A DNA stretch of 64,000 nucleotides from Patiria miniata (taxonomy: Eukaryota; Echinodermata; Asteroidea; Valvatida; Asterinidae), in NCBI RefSeq assembly GCF_015706575.1, contig NW_024037074.1, forward strand, positions 19,643,334 to 19,707,333, written 5' to 3'. Shown here one piece after another: positions 46,470 through 58,800 of the stretch. The stretch's first letter is position 1; each line of letters starts with the position of its first letter. Position numbers and translations under genes: made by a program. Under the pieces are notes generated by a model. It was not told the DNA's origin. It searched no databases and saw nothing but the letters and a program-made list of their open reading frames with translations.

Positions 46470-48358
46470 TGTCTCTCTGATGATAATTAGCAGAAGAACT
46501 GAGACTCAGTGTTGATTACATTCTGTTTTAAAGCAAAACACTGGCACGGAACGCAGACTCGTGTCACATAGGTTATCTGAGTTTTTATATCCTGTTAGAA
46601 GTCTCGATTTTCCACGAGCTGAAGTGATTCTGTAGTAAACATGATAGGCCAGTTTAGTTTTGTTTTAGCCATATTGGGGAGAGTAGGGTAATCCCGAACG
46701 CGGGGTAATGGACTCGTTTATACTACGCTGCATCGGGAGTCCTTTATTACGCCCCGATTTACTATGTTTTGTTTGCTGCCCCCAACGACGACTTTTACAC
46801 AAATTGCACGTTCGGGTCGAAACAGGACCTGAAAAACAGCTCTAAAAAGTACCTTTTGTACTCATTTCATGACAGAAACAATAGTCGTTTCTATTTCATC
46901 ACACCTTAGGCTACATATACCCGAAAAATGACGGAAATGTCTTCGAGCATTCCCCAACCTCTTTAACCCCATATGCCCTTCATGGCTGACAGCTGTACTT
47001 AAGATCAGCAAAAGTCACGCCAAAAAAAAAAGTCAACTTGGCTGGGGTCTCATTTTCCGGAAGTGATGAATTTATGATGCAGCTAGGTTATTGCCAAAAT
47101 CTGTTTAACCCTTGGAAAGTGCAACGCGGCTCCAGACATTTGTCCTTGAAAAAAACATATCGTGTCTCAATTTATTTAAAGATATGTCCATACATGCCTT
47201 TCAAGAGATGTACGTATCTTTGTTTCTGTCTATTTCTCTCTCTCATTCATGTTTTAATTTGATTAAAAACCACCTGTTCGCTCGTTTGGGAATACTTAGT
47301 CACAGTTCGCTAAACCTCCAAGAATTTGTTTGTGCTAAATTGCACCGACTGATCCACCCAACGGGAACTTTATTGTCGGGCCGCAAATTCATGATACATA
47401 AATAAATAAACTGTCGTAATTTAATACAAAGTAACGCGGGCAGATCTTATCGTTAAATGTCTCATTCGTACTCTTGTAGTGCAAGAAAAAAGCGATTGAA
47501 AAAAAATCGTGTTGAAACTAGAAACAAAAACATTACGGACAAATAAATATTTAATTATCCCAAAATCCTATTTAAAAAAAAGGTTAATATTGTTGGGGAA
47601 TGGATAAGTCGATATACTTTGGTTGAGGACTGTGTTTACTGTGACTGTTTATTCCACAACAATATTTTAATACACATTAATTGATTGAACTGGTTAAAGC
47701 GAACTGAGACAAAGAGAACTGGTTGAGCTGACTGGATGATCGGAATGAATTGATTCCTCCATGATTGAACTGACTACATGATTGAATTGTATCGAACTGA
47801 ATGGTTGAAATAGACTAGAATAGAAATGGAAATGGAATTGAAACAGAATGAGGAACTGCTAGTGGAGCAGCACTATATACTGGTGGAAACAGGAAGTCAA
47901 AACTTAGTCATATCTTGGCTTCCTTGATTATCAGATAAATGACTAGGAATGAGTAACAGTTCATTAAAACAACTCAAGTAACTTGGCTGTACTAAGAAAC
48001 TGACCAGTGACTTGTGCGTGTTGGCAGTGAAGGGTCATTTACTCTGTATAAAACTATAGGGACTACACATTGCATGTGGGTGTACAAAATGTATGTGCAT
48101 ACAAGGAACACGATGAGTAGTTCAAAAGGAACATTGATAAAGTGTGAAAATGAAGACAAATATATAATTACATATGGTAAATCTGAAATTGACAATCTGT
48201 AAACTCTACAATATCCTACCTTTTTCCCCACAAAAGTTTTTGAAAAACAGTATAAAACACACAACCGGGAAATTGTGGGAGAAATGCATAACCGATCTAC
48301 CATTAGAAATTTACCATATGTTTGAAATCGCCTTGCCAGGCTTGGTGCATTATGCAGC
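46470..48358. other. Interval between Ig and SLC22 genes
   Basis: This should include the Ig gene's minus-strand promoter. A stem with arms around GGGGTAATGGACTC / GGAGTCCTTTATTACGCCCC lies at 46701-46756. Degenerate TTGAACTGA-like tandem sequence spans about 47690-47860. No gene is supported. Confidence 0.45.
47690..47860 (+). repeat. Degenerate tandem repeat of GATTGAACTGA-type units
   Basis: Many variants of (GA)TTGAACTGA and TGGTTGA recur without exact period. It is low-complexity sequence. Confidence 0.55.
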
Positions 48359-48361
48359 TTA

Positions 48362-48743
48362 GGCCCAAAAAAAAAAAATTAGTCGGTCTCTGGTCAGCGC
48401 GCGCGTCGATTTTAAGCATACGCGTCGATCTTTATTTTTTCCAAAATGTTCCGCGGTAGCTCCAACAGCGCCCTCTATTTCCGCACCTCCTCAATTTTTT
48501 TTTACCAAAGAGCACCAAGGAATGGGAAACTGCACCAAGGCAAATGATCGAAAGCACCAAGGCAAATTATGGAGGCCGCCAATGTACATGATGACACCAA
48601 AAAAGCAAAATAGTACCCACCTTGTCTGTACAATCCAAGCTGAAGAAAAAAAAAAAAAATGAAAAAAAAAAATAAAAAGCCGCGTGGCCGCGTCAATTCC
48701 GGAACTTTGGTCTGACCAGAGACCGAATATTTTTTTTTTGGCC
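48362..48743. mobile_element. Harbinger-type MITE (GGCC ends, TTA target duplication)
   Basis: The ends read GGCCCAAAAAAAAAAAATTA...GGTCTCTGGTCAG and its inverted partner CTGACCAGAGACCGAATATT...GGCC. TTA flanks both sides (48359-48361 and 48744-48746). A 3-bp TTA/TWA duplication is the PIF/Harbinger signature. There is no coding capacity. It lies about 140 bp upstream of the duplicated SLC22 exon fragment. Confidence 0.75.
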
Positions 48744-48885
48744 TTAAAGGCGTCAGGTGAATTTGATGGCTTTTTCACTTCAACGTTGACGTACACATGG
48801 TTCACTTGGTATAATAGTACCACGTAGGAAATTAACAGATGTACATGTATGTACGTATTTATATGCTATCATTTCGATAGAGTAC

Positions 48886-48965
48886 TATTCCTACTGGTGC
48901 GGGCCCAGCTCCATTACCGACATGAAATTCGACAACATCTTGAACCACGTGGGCGCGTTTGGTAC
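48886..48965 (+). pseudogene. Duplicated fragment of SLC22 exon 1
   Basis: Eighty bases match 49331-49410 with three transitions, all in the leader part; the coding part from ATG (48922) is identical. It would encode the first 14-15 residues of the transporter and then diverge into a stop after 23 codons. It is a host-gene fragment, and could act as an upstream ORF if transcription began before it. Confidence 0.8.
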
Positions 48966-49052
48966 CATCATGTCAATGGCCGCTGACGATTGATCTCGGC
49001 CGCTGCGAGATCAGTACTACAGTGTACCACATGCGTCGATGTGCACGTTGCA

Positions 49053-49059
49053 TATAAAA
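49053..49059 (+). promoter_or_regulatory. TATA box candidate for SLC22 gene
   Basis: TATAAAA follows GTTGCA and lies about 310 bp before the true start codon, between the two exon-1 copies. This position would make the upstream copy untranscribed. Confidence 0.3.
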
Positions 49060-49366
49060 CCACTGTGCAGAGATGACAGCTGCAGTACGGTAGCGGATTC
49101 TTGTTCTGCCCATGAATTCGTGTGCGCGTACTTACAATAAACGGGTTCCGGTTGACATAATTCATATATACTATAGCCTAGTGGGCCACAAAGGGTGAAA
49201 TCGGGCGCCGTCCAATTCTCCGTAGAGCATACCGTATAGTTGTTGCATATAGAGGACCCGGCCAGCGGGGTGCAATTACTTTTTCTGCCACCAACCCGAG
49301 TTGCTGCTGGCTAGATAGTCCTGAAACTCGTATTCCTACTGGTGCGGACCCAGCTCCATTATCAAC

Positions 49367-49894
49367 ATGAAATTCGACAACATCTTGAACCACGTGGGCG
49401 CGTTTGGTACTTACCAACGCCGGATCTACTTCGTCATGACCTTAGTTGCGATACCCAGTGCCTTGCACACCTTTAGCCCCGTGTTCCTGAGTGCCAAGAC
49501 AGATCACTGGTGTACCGTGCCAGAGCTGGCTCCATACCGGGGCAACTGCACTGCCTTGTACCCCTCAGGTACCCCTGATCAGTGTTCGGCCTTCCTGAAG
49601 AATATCAGCATTCCTCGGGAGGTGGATGACTCGGGCAAAGTTAGCTACGCTCAGTGCCGACGTTTCAACTTGACTGGTTTGGACGTGGTTGGTAATAGTA
49701 GTCTTCTCCTTGCACAGCCACCCATCGTAGTTGGTGATGATGATGAGGTCGGGGAGGTTGTTGATGAGGTCGGGGAGGGTGGCCCCGCCTACAATCAATC
49801 TCAGGGAGTGGCTCAAGACTCTGTGCAGGTTATCCCATGTGATGCTGGATGGGGATATGATACATCACAGTATAGCAGCACAACTAACCATCAG
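49367..49894 (+). CDS. SLC22 exon 1: N-terminus, helix 1 and extracellular loop
   Basis: It encodes residues 1-176 and ends at CATCAG|gtatat in phase 0. [19 protein letters not shown] leads into helix 1. The loop carries N60, N79, N101, N110 and N143 sequons. Residues 124-139 are an acidic [12 protein letters not shown] stretch created by a tandem duplication of GATGAGGTCGGGGAGG. That insert is unusual for the family. Confidence 0.93.
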
Positions 49895-52800
49895 GTATAT
49901 ATTGCTGTAAATTTCACAGCTAGACTAATAAGTATTACTTTTATTGATTTACTCTGATGTCATTGTCCATATTTTCAGGTGATCACTTTTTCAAGGACAG
50001 GGTTGGGGTTTTTCTCATCTTCCTTTAGAATGAAATTACCCTTTTTTTTTGGAGAGGAGCTCGTGCCCCTCTGGGGTTTTGGGTTTTATACAAGCTCTTC
50101 ATAAAAGAAGGGGAAATGATTGATTGGTGAATTTTGCCCCAGTAGATCATACTATAGATTTAGAGGGCAGTGGTTTTGTTTGTTTGTTCCTCATAACAAA
50201 CTTGAGTTTGCAATATATTTTTAGATTACCATCTCCTATTTGCTTTCAGTATGAACTGGTATGCGACAAAGCTGGTCTCACTAAGTATGCCCAGTCTGCC
50301 TATTTTGCTGGAATGTTGATTGGTTCATTTCTGATAGGACTGATGGCTGACTGGTAAGTTTGAAAAGAATCCATTTATTTTTACAACTTTGTGGTATTGT
50401 TGTAAATAATGGGATCTGCATGCTGCTTGAATTTGTTTCAAAGAGCATGATTTCCCGTTCTATACAATAAATCAATGTAATGGATTTGGAACCAGTTGCG
50501 GTTTGCCTGTGTTCCTGAACTTTGATCTGTGTTTGCCTACATGTACAGTATATTACTGCAGACATGCATTGTGTGTGCCATTCACTTTTCTTTCAAGGTC
50601 ATGATAGTTTTAGTGATCAGATGACAGTGTGAGCGTTTAAGAGTATGGCAGAGTATTAAATAACATTCAGTTTTAACAATATTGTTTTGTTTTTCTTGTG
50701 TTGTGTAGGGTATGACGTAGGTTTCTATAAAATAATGTTGATTGTAATCAGCTCATATTATCTTAGGAATGGTAGAATCTAGATGCCACTTCAGTGGTTG
50801 TGTACAAAGTCTATGGAGAGTGATAGTTGAATTTGATTATAGGCATTAAGCTAGCTTTTTACCACAATGACACTAAGAATTGTAGTGTTCACATGTTTGC
50901 TTCAGTTTATTTATTGGGCCCAAATGTAGAATGGTGAGTGAATGCTGTGTGCCAACCTGGCTCCTGTATTAAGCTCATCAGGTTTCAACTAACAATGGCA
51001 GGGAGAGCTCTAGGCCAGGGTTGGAATAAATTTTCTCAAGCTAACTATAGAGTCCCTCTGGTTCTTTTCAGAACCACACATACTCAGTTATTCACATGGT
51101 GCTACCCTAACTTGTCTAAGATAACTATAGTCCCTTTGTGTAGCCATATAAAGGAAAGCTCCCCTGTGCGACATTTGCCCAGTGCAGGGCGCTGCAAGGT
51201 GCATTTGATCAATTCTACCTCCATGATTTGATTATAGGTTCCATACAGCCAGCTTGCTAACATGCTGCTCAGTTGTCATTCAGTATATTGTAAAGTCAGT
51301 TTGGAACCCATACAAATTACAGCACACGATGAGGTGCTGTATAATTAGGGGGCAGTCTCATTTCAAGGGATTTCTGACAGAAGGCCAAAGACTTAATAAT
51401 GGGGTTAATTATATGGGCACGAGCATAGGATTAAGGGGATTTAAATTTGTCCCCACACACCACCTGGCTTCAGTAACTAAGCTCAGAGGTTCACGAGGTG
51501 TGACTTGAATATATCTTAAGGCCATAGGTGAAGCATACTAGTGTTCAAATGTATAAAGATTCTTTTAAAAATTGACCTTAGAAGAAAGTTCAACATGTTC
51601 AACAAGACATGCACTCAGTCACATGTGCTTGACCAGCATTCATAGGAGGGGGGGGGGGGGGGACCGTGGAAAGCCCACCCACTGTGATCTCCTACTTCTT
51701 TGTGTGGAAAGCCCTATGCTCTGATCTCCTATTATGTACTTTTTGCGTGAATGTTTCATTGAGGGATCATTCCACAAAGGGTACAAATTTTTACATCTGA
51801 CACTATGATTTTGCAAATTCAGGACCCATTCTGTAATGCATTCAAATTACCTGCCCCCCCCCCCAAAATAAAACCGCACAAAAAACAAAAAACGGAAAAA
51901 CCCTAAGTCAATGGATTATGGCTAATTACAACAGGTCAGCTATTTCCGTATGCAGGACACAAAACATTGAAAAGTACGCACTTTTGGACCCCTAATGTGT
52001 GGAATGACCCTCATCTGGAAATTTTCTCTTGCATAAAACCTAACTCAGGATTCAGGAAATTCATGTTGAGTACACATGCGTAACACTTCCGTATAGGACT
52101 CCTCTGTCTGGCATGGGTGTCCAACATTAATTGGTTTGGGCTATCTTGGTCATCAAAGTAATCCAGTGGGCATGTGCAGCTGTTTGTTATTATTAAATTG
52201 AACTGACATAATAATGTTTGATTTTTCAGCAAATCCATTAAACAAAATGCAGATCTATGTCTTCATAATGTACATGAGGAAAATTATACTTGTATTTTCA
52301 CTGCTGTTATAAAACGTTCAGAATTCACTATCTATTTTGATGTTAGACTCCGGATGTCTTTGTGTTGTTGGCTGGTGTTCCTGACAACAGTGCAGAAAGG
52401 CTCCAGTGATTTGAGACCATCACAAGTCATCCAGTATTCCAGTCCGAAGTCAAGGCAAAAGTTACCAAATGAAATTGTGAAAAAACAAGGCTATCTTTTC
52501 TTTATAATTATTGTGCATCCCCTGTTACTTTTGACTACACTTTTGAATGGACTGTGATGGGCTCCGGATACGACACTGTTGAGCTTATGAGTACGGTACA
52601 AATAACTGTGCGTCAGCTAAAAGTGACGCTTTGTTGTCTCATTTTGTCATTAGGGTCGGGAGGAAACCCACATTCTTCATCTGCCTGATTACTTCCTTTT
52701 TGGCCGGGATTGCCCAAGCTTTTGCCCCAAACATGGCTGTTTTCATCGTGGTCCGATTCTTTGTGGCTATCTTCAAAACGGGTGTCTACATGATGGCTTT

Positions 52801-55800
52801 TATAATAGGTGGGTTTGATGATCGATGTCTTTCTACCATTTTTTTTGTGTATTGTAATTTCTGTTCAGTTTTACAAAGTTTGAATCAAGATCTTTAATAT
52901 GCCATTTGAAATAATTTCATGACTTGACAGACTTGGAAACCCCCCCACACAAAACCAACAAAACAACAAAACAGGAAGTTGGTTTTGTATTTGTTACTGC
53001 AAAACATATTAACCATAACCCTCAAATTCCACCAGACGTTTAGAATTTTATAGAAAAGTGGAACTTGTGGAAGGTAGAAAACTAACCAACATTTACTTTA
53101 CATTTGACTTATTGCCTCAATTTTACGCAAAGAATGTCTGAATTTGCCACATACTGGTTAGACATTTAGAAAACTAAAGCTCTAAAGATATAAAACTTCT
53201 TTGTTACCTGTTAAACTTCTTTGTCATGGTTCATTTCCCAACTTTTCAGCATAGCAAATCACCCATCATCAATGCTTGAATTACTTGTACTGGTCTGTTG
53301 GACTGTGTTATACTATCCATGACTGAATGCTTGTTGACTGGTATTTTTCATTTGAGTGATCATTAGGCCGAGTAAAAAAGAAAGAAAAGTTTCTCGTCCG
53401 GGTTTTTGAAAGATAGGAGGAAGAGGGGCTTTTTTTTTTTATTTTTTATTTTTTTCTAGATGGCCACCATTTTAAAATTTCCTGCAACCGTTGGTGTTTC
53501 CACTGTTCAAAGACACTTTTAAAATGAAAGACAAGTTGGACAAGAGAACTGAACATATTTACAGTGTCCTTTAGAGTTGTATTGGTCTACCAAGAACAGT
53601 TTTAGATGCATTTGATTTAACCGCCAAAAGTCGCTAGCGAATTCTTGAAACACATGCTCCAGCGTGAGCTAGTCTCATACCGGTTGCATTCTGGCTTTGA
53701 AGTCAGCATTTACCACATACAGTACGGCAGACAGATTCCGGTTGAATTTTCAAACGACTGTAGTCTAAAACTATCAATAGACATGTACGTAGTCTGGTTC
53801 CCTAGACCTGACAATTATTCCTGACGCTCACGTCTCAGTCTCGACTCCATGGGCACGTGGATTCATCAGGAATAGTCAGAATCTTTTGGTCTGGGAACCA
53901 AGTGGGTGAGTTGTTGTGAACTCGCCATACTCGCACTTGTCGCAGGGGTAGCGATCACACGTCGATATTATGTGGTGTACAAAGTGACCGACAGAGTCTA
54001 TACTGAAAACTTCGACTCACATATTTCGCAAGTATTTATTTTCCGATGAATTTGTGGACTTTTTCAGTGTTTTTACTGCATTTTTTCAAAAATAAAAAAT
54101 AATAAAAAAATCCAGGCGGCCTCCAAAAAGGAAGCGGGCGGGGACGAGAAACTTGTTTTTTTTTTACTTTGCCTTACACAGTGGGGCGCTGTGGTCCAAT
54201 GGTTACGGTGTTCGACTCGTGTGCCGTGGTGCATGGGTTCGAATCCTGACCGTGGGAACATGGTGCTTGTGCTCTTGAACAAGGCACTTTACCACTATTG
54301 CTTCGTCCTTCGGATGGGACGTAAAGCCGTAGGTCCCGTGTGTTGTGTAATGCACGTTAAAGAACCCAGTAACACTTATCGCTATTAAGAGAAGGGGTTT
54401 GCCCCGGTGTTTCTGGCAGTGGCTGCAATATGCCCCGCAGCACCTTGTATAAGGTGCTACATAATGAGTCTCATAAACTTTATTTACCTTTCTTTAATAA
54501 TTGACATAATTTCCAGCGCCTTGAGTACCTAATTGTTGGTAGATACGTGCGCTATATAAGACTCCGTTCTTCTTCTTCTTATTATTATTACTAAAAAAGG
54601 TGTAATTTGACAAAAACTGCGATCGTGACGGAAATGAACGCTATACAAGACACTATTATTATTATTATTAATATTATTATTATTATTTAATACTTTAATA
54701 CAAGTCCCTTATGACCAAGTCAAATGATGTTAATTTTTGTTTTGGTTTTAGGCCTACTTTAGCAAAATAACAATAAATGGGAATGCCTTTATTTGTAGTA
54801 GACTTTGACCTTCTCGTCACAATTTTTTTTTGAAATTTAAATTTATATGTGTTTTGCTTTTTTGCCCCCACTGGTGTGGTAAAACAAAACACTTGTCTGG
54901 TAATTGAGTAACCAGAATGTAGTCTTGTAGATTTTTTCGCGTATTAGAACCCCAGTTCTTTGCGATGGTCATGCATTCTTTCTTTATTGTTTCTAAAATG
55001 TTTTCATGGCAGTTTTTAGTCCTCATTTTTTACTCACATTTTCAACCAAATCACCAGTAAGCACGACTCAGCTTGTCATAAAACCATCTACAGATCTTCA
55101 TTCATTCCTCCCTTCCCCACATTTCGTTTCTTCCATATTATCTCGAAGGTACCGAGTTTGTGGGCCCAAACATCCGAGCGTTCGCTGGCCAGTTCATCAA
55201 CATCTACTACGCGATGGGCTACATGCTGCTGGCTCCCTTTGCCTACCTCATTCGGGATTGGCAGATGCTTCAAGTGGCTCTCACCATGACCTTCGCCCCA
55301 TTCATACTACTCCTTCCGTTAGTCATTAGTAATTAGGCCAAAAAAATACAGGGTGAGTCAAAAAAAGCGGAACCCAAACCCCCTAAAATTATATTTCATA
55401 TTTAAAAAAATGTGTAGTACCAAAATAATGACTGGAAAGACAATTTCATAGGCTACTTTTAGATTTTGGTCAATCCATTCAAAGAATATCACCATTTAAA
55501 CATAATGACCCCAGAACCTGTCTCGTCCAAAAACTGTGATTTCAAGAATCGTCGTCACAATTGTCTTCATATATCACCAGCGATAAAATCTCAGTTTAAA
55601 CGTGAAAAATATTCAACAAAGTCGTTTTGAAGGCCTGTCATTTTTAAAAAGTAGATTTTATAAATCATATTGTTTGCCTAACCAGGGTTGTTATAACATA
55701 AAGATATTGTGTACTACAGTTGGTGACAGTTATTGAAACAAGTATTCTGTCATTTTCTTTGTTCGAAACAGTCAAACACACAATAAATTGCTTTTGTTCT

Positions 55801-58800
55801 TGGACGAGACAGGTTTTTAGGTCATTGCGTTTAAATGGTGATTTAATGAACGGTTTAAATGGTGATTTAATGAACGGATTGAGCAATTTCAGTTATTTTT
55901 TTTATCTAAAAGTAGCTTATGAAGTTGGCTTTCCAGTCATTATTATTTTTGGTGCTACATTTTTCTTAAAATATGAAATATATTTTTTGGGGTTTGGGTT
56001 CCACTTTTTTTGACTCACCCTGTAGTTCTGCTTCTGATTACATGGCATTCGAAAATAGGGTAGGTAGGTAGGGATTTTTTTGTTTTGTTTTTTTGGCAAT
56101 TTTTTTGGGGTCATATGGAGGCGTCTGCGTGTAGTCAAGGGTAAAAGGTAGCAATTGATGGTTTTGGATGTTTTTTTCCTCATTTTTCCCATAAAAAAAA
56201 TTAAGGTAGGGGCTGTCAGAATAGGGTAGATAGGGAAACTGGAAGCAGAACTATATTTTTTTGGGCCTTAACTTGAGTGTGTATTAAAGTTGCTCTTCCA
56301 ATGCTATTTCCGAGTATCATCGTCCCTCATATAGATTTTGTTCTAAATTACTTTTTTTCTAACAATGCAAAAATTACTAATTCCTGAATGAAATGGCAAT
56401 TGAAAACAGAGCTACCCATGCTTAGTCATGGAGGAATATGTTGTGGCTTTGCAAAGATTCAGGTGGATCTTTCTGTACGTTAGAGGAGAAAAAACACAAC
56501 CCCAAGCACAAGCCTTTTTCCAGAGGGTAGAAGATATCCCAAACCGGAGAAATCAAGAATTTTTTTTTTTAGGTTAAAATATTTGACAATACATAAAAGA
56601 GCTTGGGGATAGTAAGTTTAGTGTTCATATATTCAATTCATGTTGATTTTTTGTACTACCTCATTGTGCACACTCCATGCAGGTCATGTGTGGTAACTTG
56701 TGTTCACAGCTTACCCCTCAATATTTTCAAAAGACTGCCCTTTTCCATTGAAATGCCCTTTTTTCACCAACGCTTAACCTCCAATATTTTGTAAAGAGTG
56801 CCCTTTTTTTCTGAACAAGTGCCCTTTTAAAGAAGAAGTCGTGCCCTTTTTTGTCCCATTGGCCGTTCCGGGTGCCTTTTTAAAAAAATTTCCCGCATGA
56901 ATCAACCTGAAAAGCACCATATATTGTCCATTAGTGTGCACAATCATCGGTTTGCCGTGGCGGTGTTCTCCCAACTGAGCTATCCAGCCCTATGTTGGCG
57001 GTTCCCTATTTTTGTCAGTATCTTTGTTCAAGGGGCGCTAGTCAGAAGCCCTAAAAACCTGTATATGCCATGTAGCCAGGGATCACACCCAAAGACACAA
57101 TGATAGCAACATTAGCAATCTCGCAAACCCGGGAAATAACAAATGGAGATCACTCAGAGAGGATACAGCCTTTTATTACAAAAAAGAAAAAGAAAAAACA
57201 AGAAAAAAATTGTACTTAGAAGAGCAAAACAGCACAACCTTATACATGTACAATGTATAACATATGAAGCTGACTTTGGTGGGGGTATCCATCAATGTTG
57301 CGAGCCCATTGCAACTAAGTCCATCAAAAGTTGTAACAAAAGAGTAACAAAAGAGGTCACAGTTGGTTTGAATCTAGCTAAGCATTAGCTTAAGGGCTTG
57401 ACTTGATGACTTTGTGTAGACTTGTGACAGACTGGTAGCCTTCCCTTGAACCTCACAACAAGACTTTACGTAGACCGTAGGTATAAGACCTGACCAACTG
57501 TATTCTAAATTCTCCAGATTCCTTCCGGAGTCGGCACGCTGGTTGATGTCCCGCGGCCGAACCGCCGATGCCGAGAAGATTCTGCGAAAGATGGCCAAAG
57601 TTAACAAGGTGGAGCTACCAGCTGAGCTGTTTGAAGAAGACAAAGACCAGGAGGAGAAGGTGGGACACCAGACAGCCTTGCACAAATTACTTGGCTACGG
57701 CTAACACACTTGTCTTTGGGAATTAGGAACTTCAGATGATTCCATTGGCACATGTGTAATTTGCAAGCTGTAGGCATAAGCACATGTACATGTAATTCCA
57801 ATGAGGCCACAATGATGCACATTGCCATCATGGATTGATTGTTACAATTGTGGATTTCACACATTTAAGTTATGTGATACCTGTAATAATTTTCTGTTGA
57901 CTTGAATATTGAATTGAAGGCCACGAAGGCCATGAAGGCCCTGAAGGCCACGTTGTAATTGTGACTTTCTCAAGATGTACATATGTATTTCCTCATCTAA
58001 TTTAATAAAAAAAGAGGGCCGAACACATTTAATTTTCGTTCCCTTAAAATGCAACAAGAAGAGAGCTATCATAAATGGTTTTGATGTTAAAGTTCAAGAC
58101 TGATAAATGGTTTCTTTGTGAAGCTATAATAACCATGCCAAATGATTTTGTATTTTTCAACAACGGCCTATTTCTATTTTATTTGTATTGAATTTTTTTT
58201 TTCTACATCAGCTCAAAGATACTACAACACGTAGATACACCTACTTGGACCTGTTTCGCAGTACTAATATGCGCTGCAAAACCATCAACATACTGTTCTG
58301 TTGGTAAGTGGATCTTAACAAAGAGTAATGTTACCGACAATTTATTACCAACTTTTTCAACTGAGCAAGCAATTAATGATTGTGGTTGAGGCTGTCACTT
58401 GACTATTGATTTCAAGGAAAAACGATAATGCGGTACATCAGATGCAAACTTGAGTCAACTAGCTGTTGAAATAACAAAAACAGAGAAGTCTAGGTGGATC
58501 AAAAAGAAAAGGAAACACAGAAAGTAAAAGGCAACGAAATCTGTCACATCATGAACATGATGAAGCATTTCCAAATTAGAAAAAAAATGCGCATGATTGA
58601 ATTTCCCTTGAAATCGGTTGAGTTTGTTATTGAAATGCCTTTATTTGAACACAAATAATTTCAAAACTCTTTAGAAAATTGAAACAATACTTACCAGGGA
58701 TAAAGTTAAAGGGAATATACATCATTTCCTTTTGCTGTAAGTTTCAGAAATGGATGGATTGGGGGGGTTGGTAATAAATAGCAAAACTTGTTACACTGAC

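Noticed and set aside
49895-49957. Continuation of the first SLC22 frame to a stop at 49957
   Set aside because: Family alignment breaks exactly at the CAG|gtatat donor and resumes at 50250, so the last 20 codons are intron.
54181-54260. Possible genuine tRNA gene (also at 35955, 39570, 9593 and 16970 minus)
   Set aside because: A and B boxes are present, but cloverleaf pairing is poor and long SINE bodies follow, so these are SINE heads.
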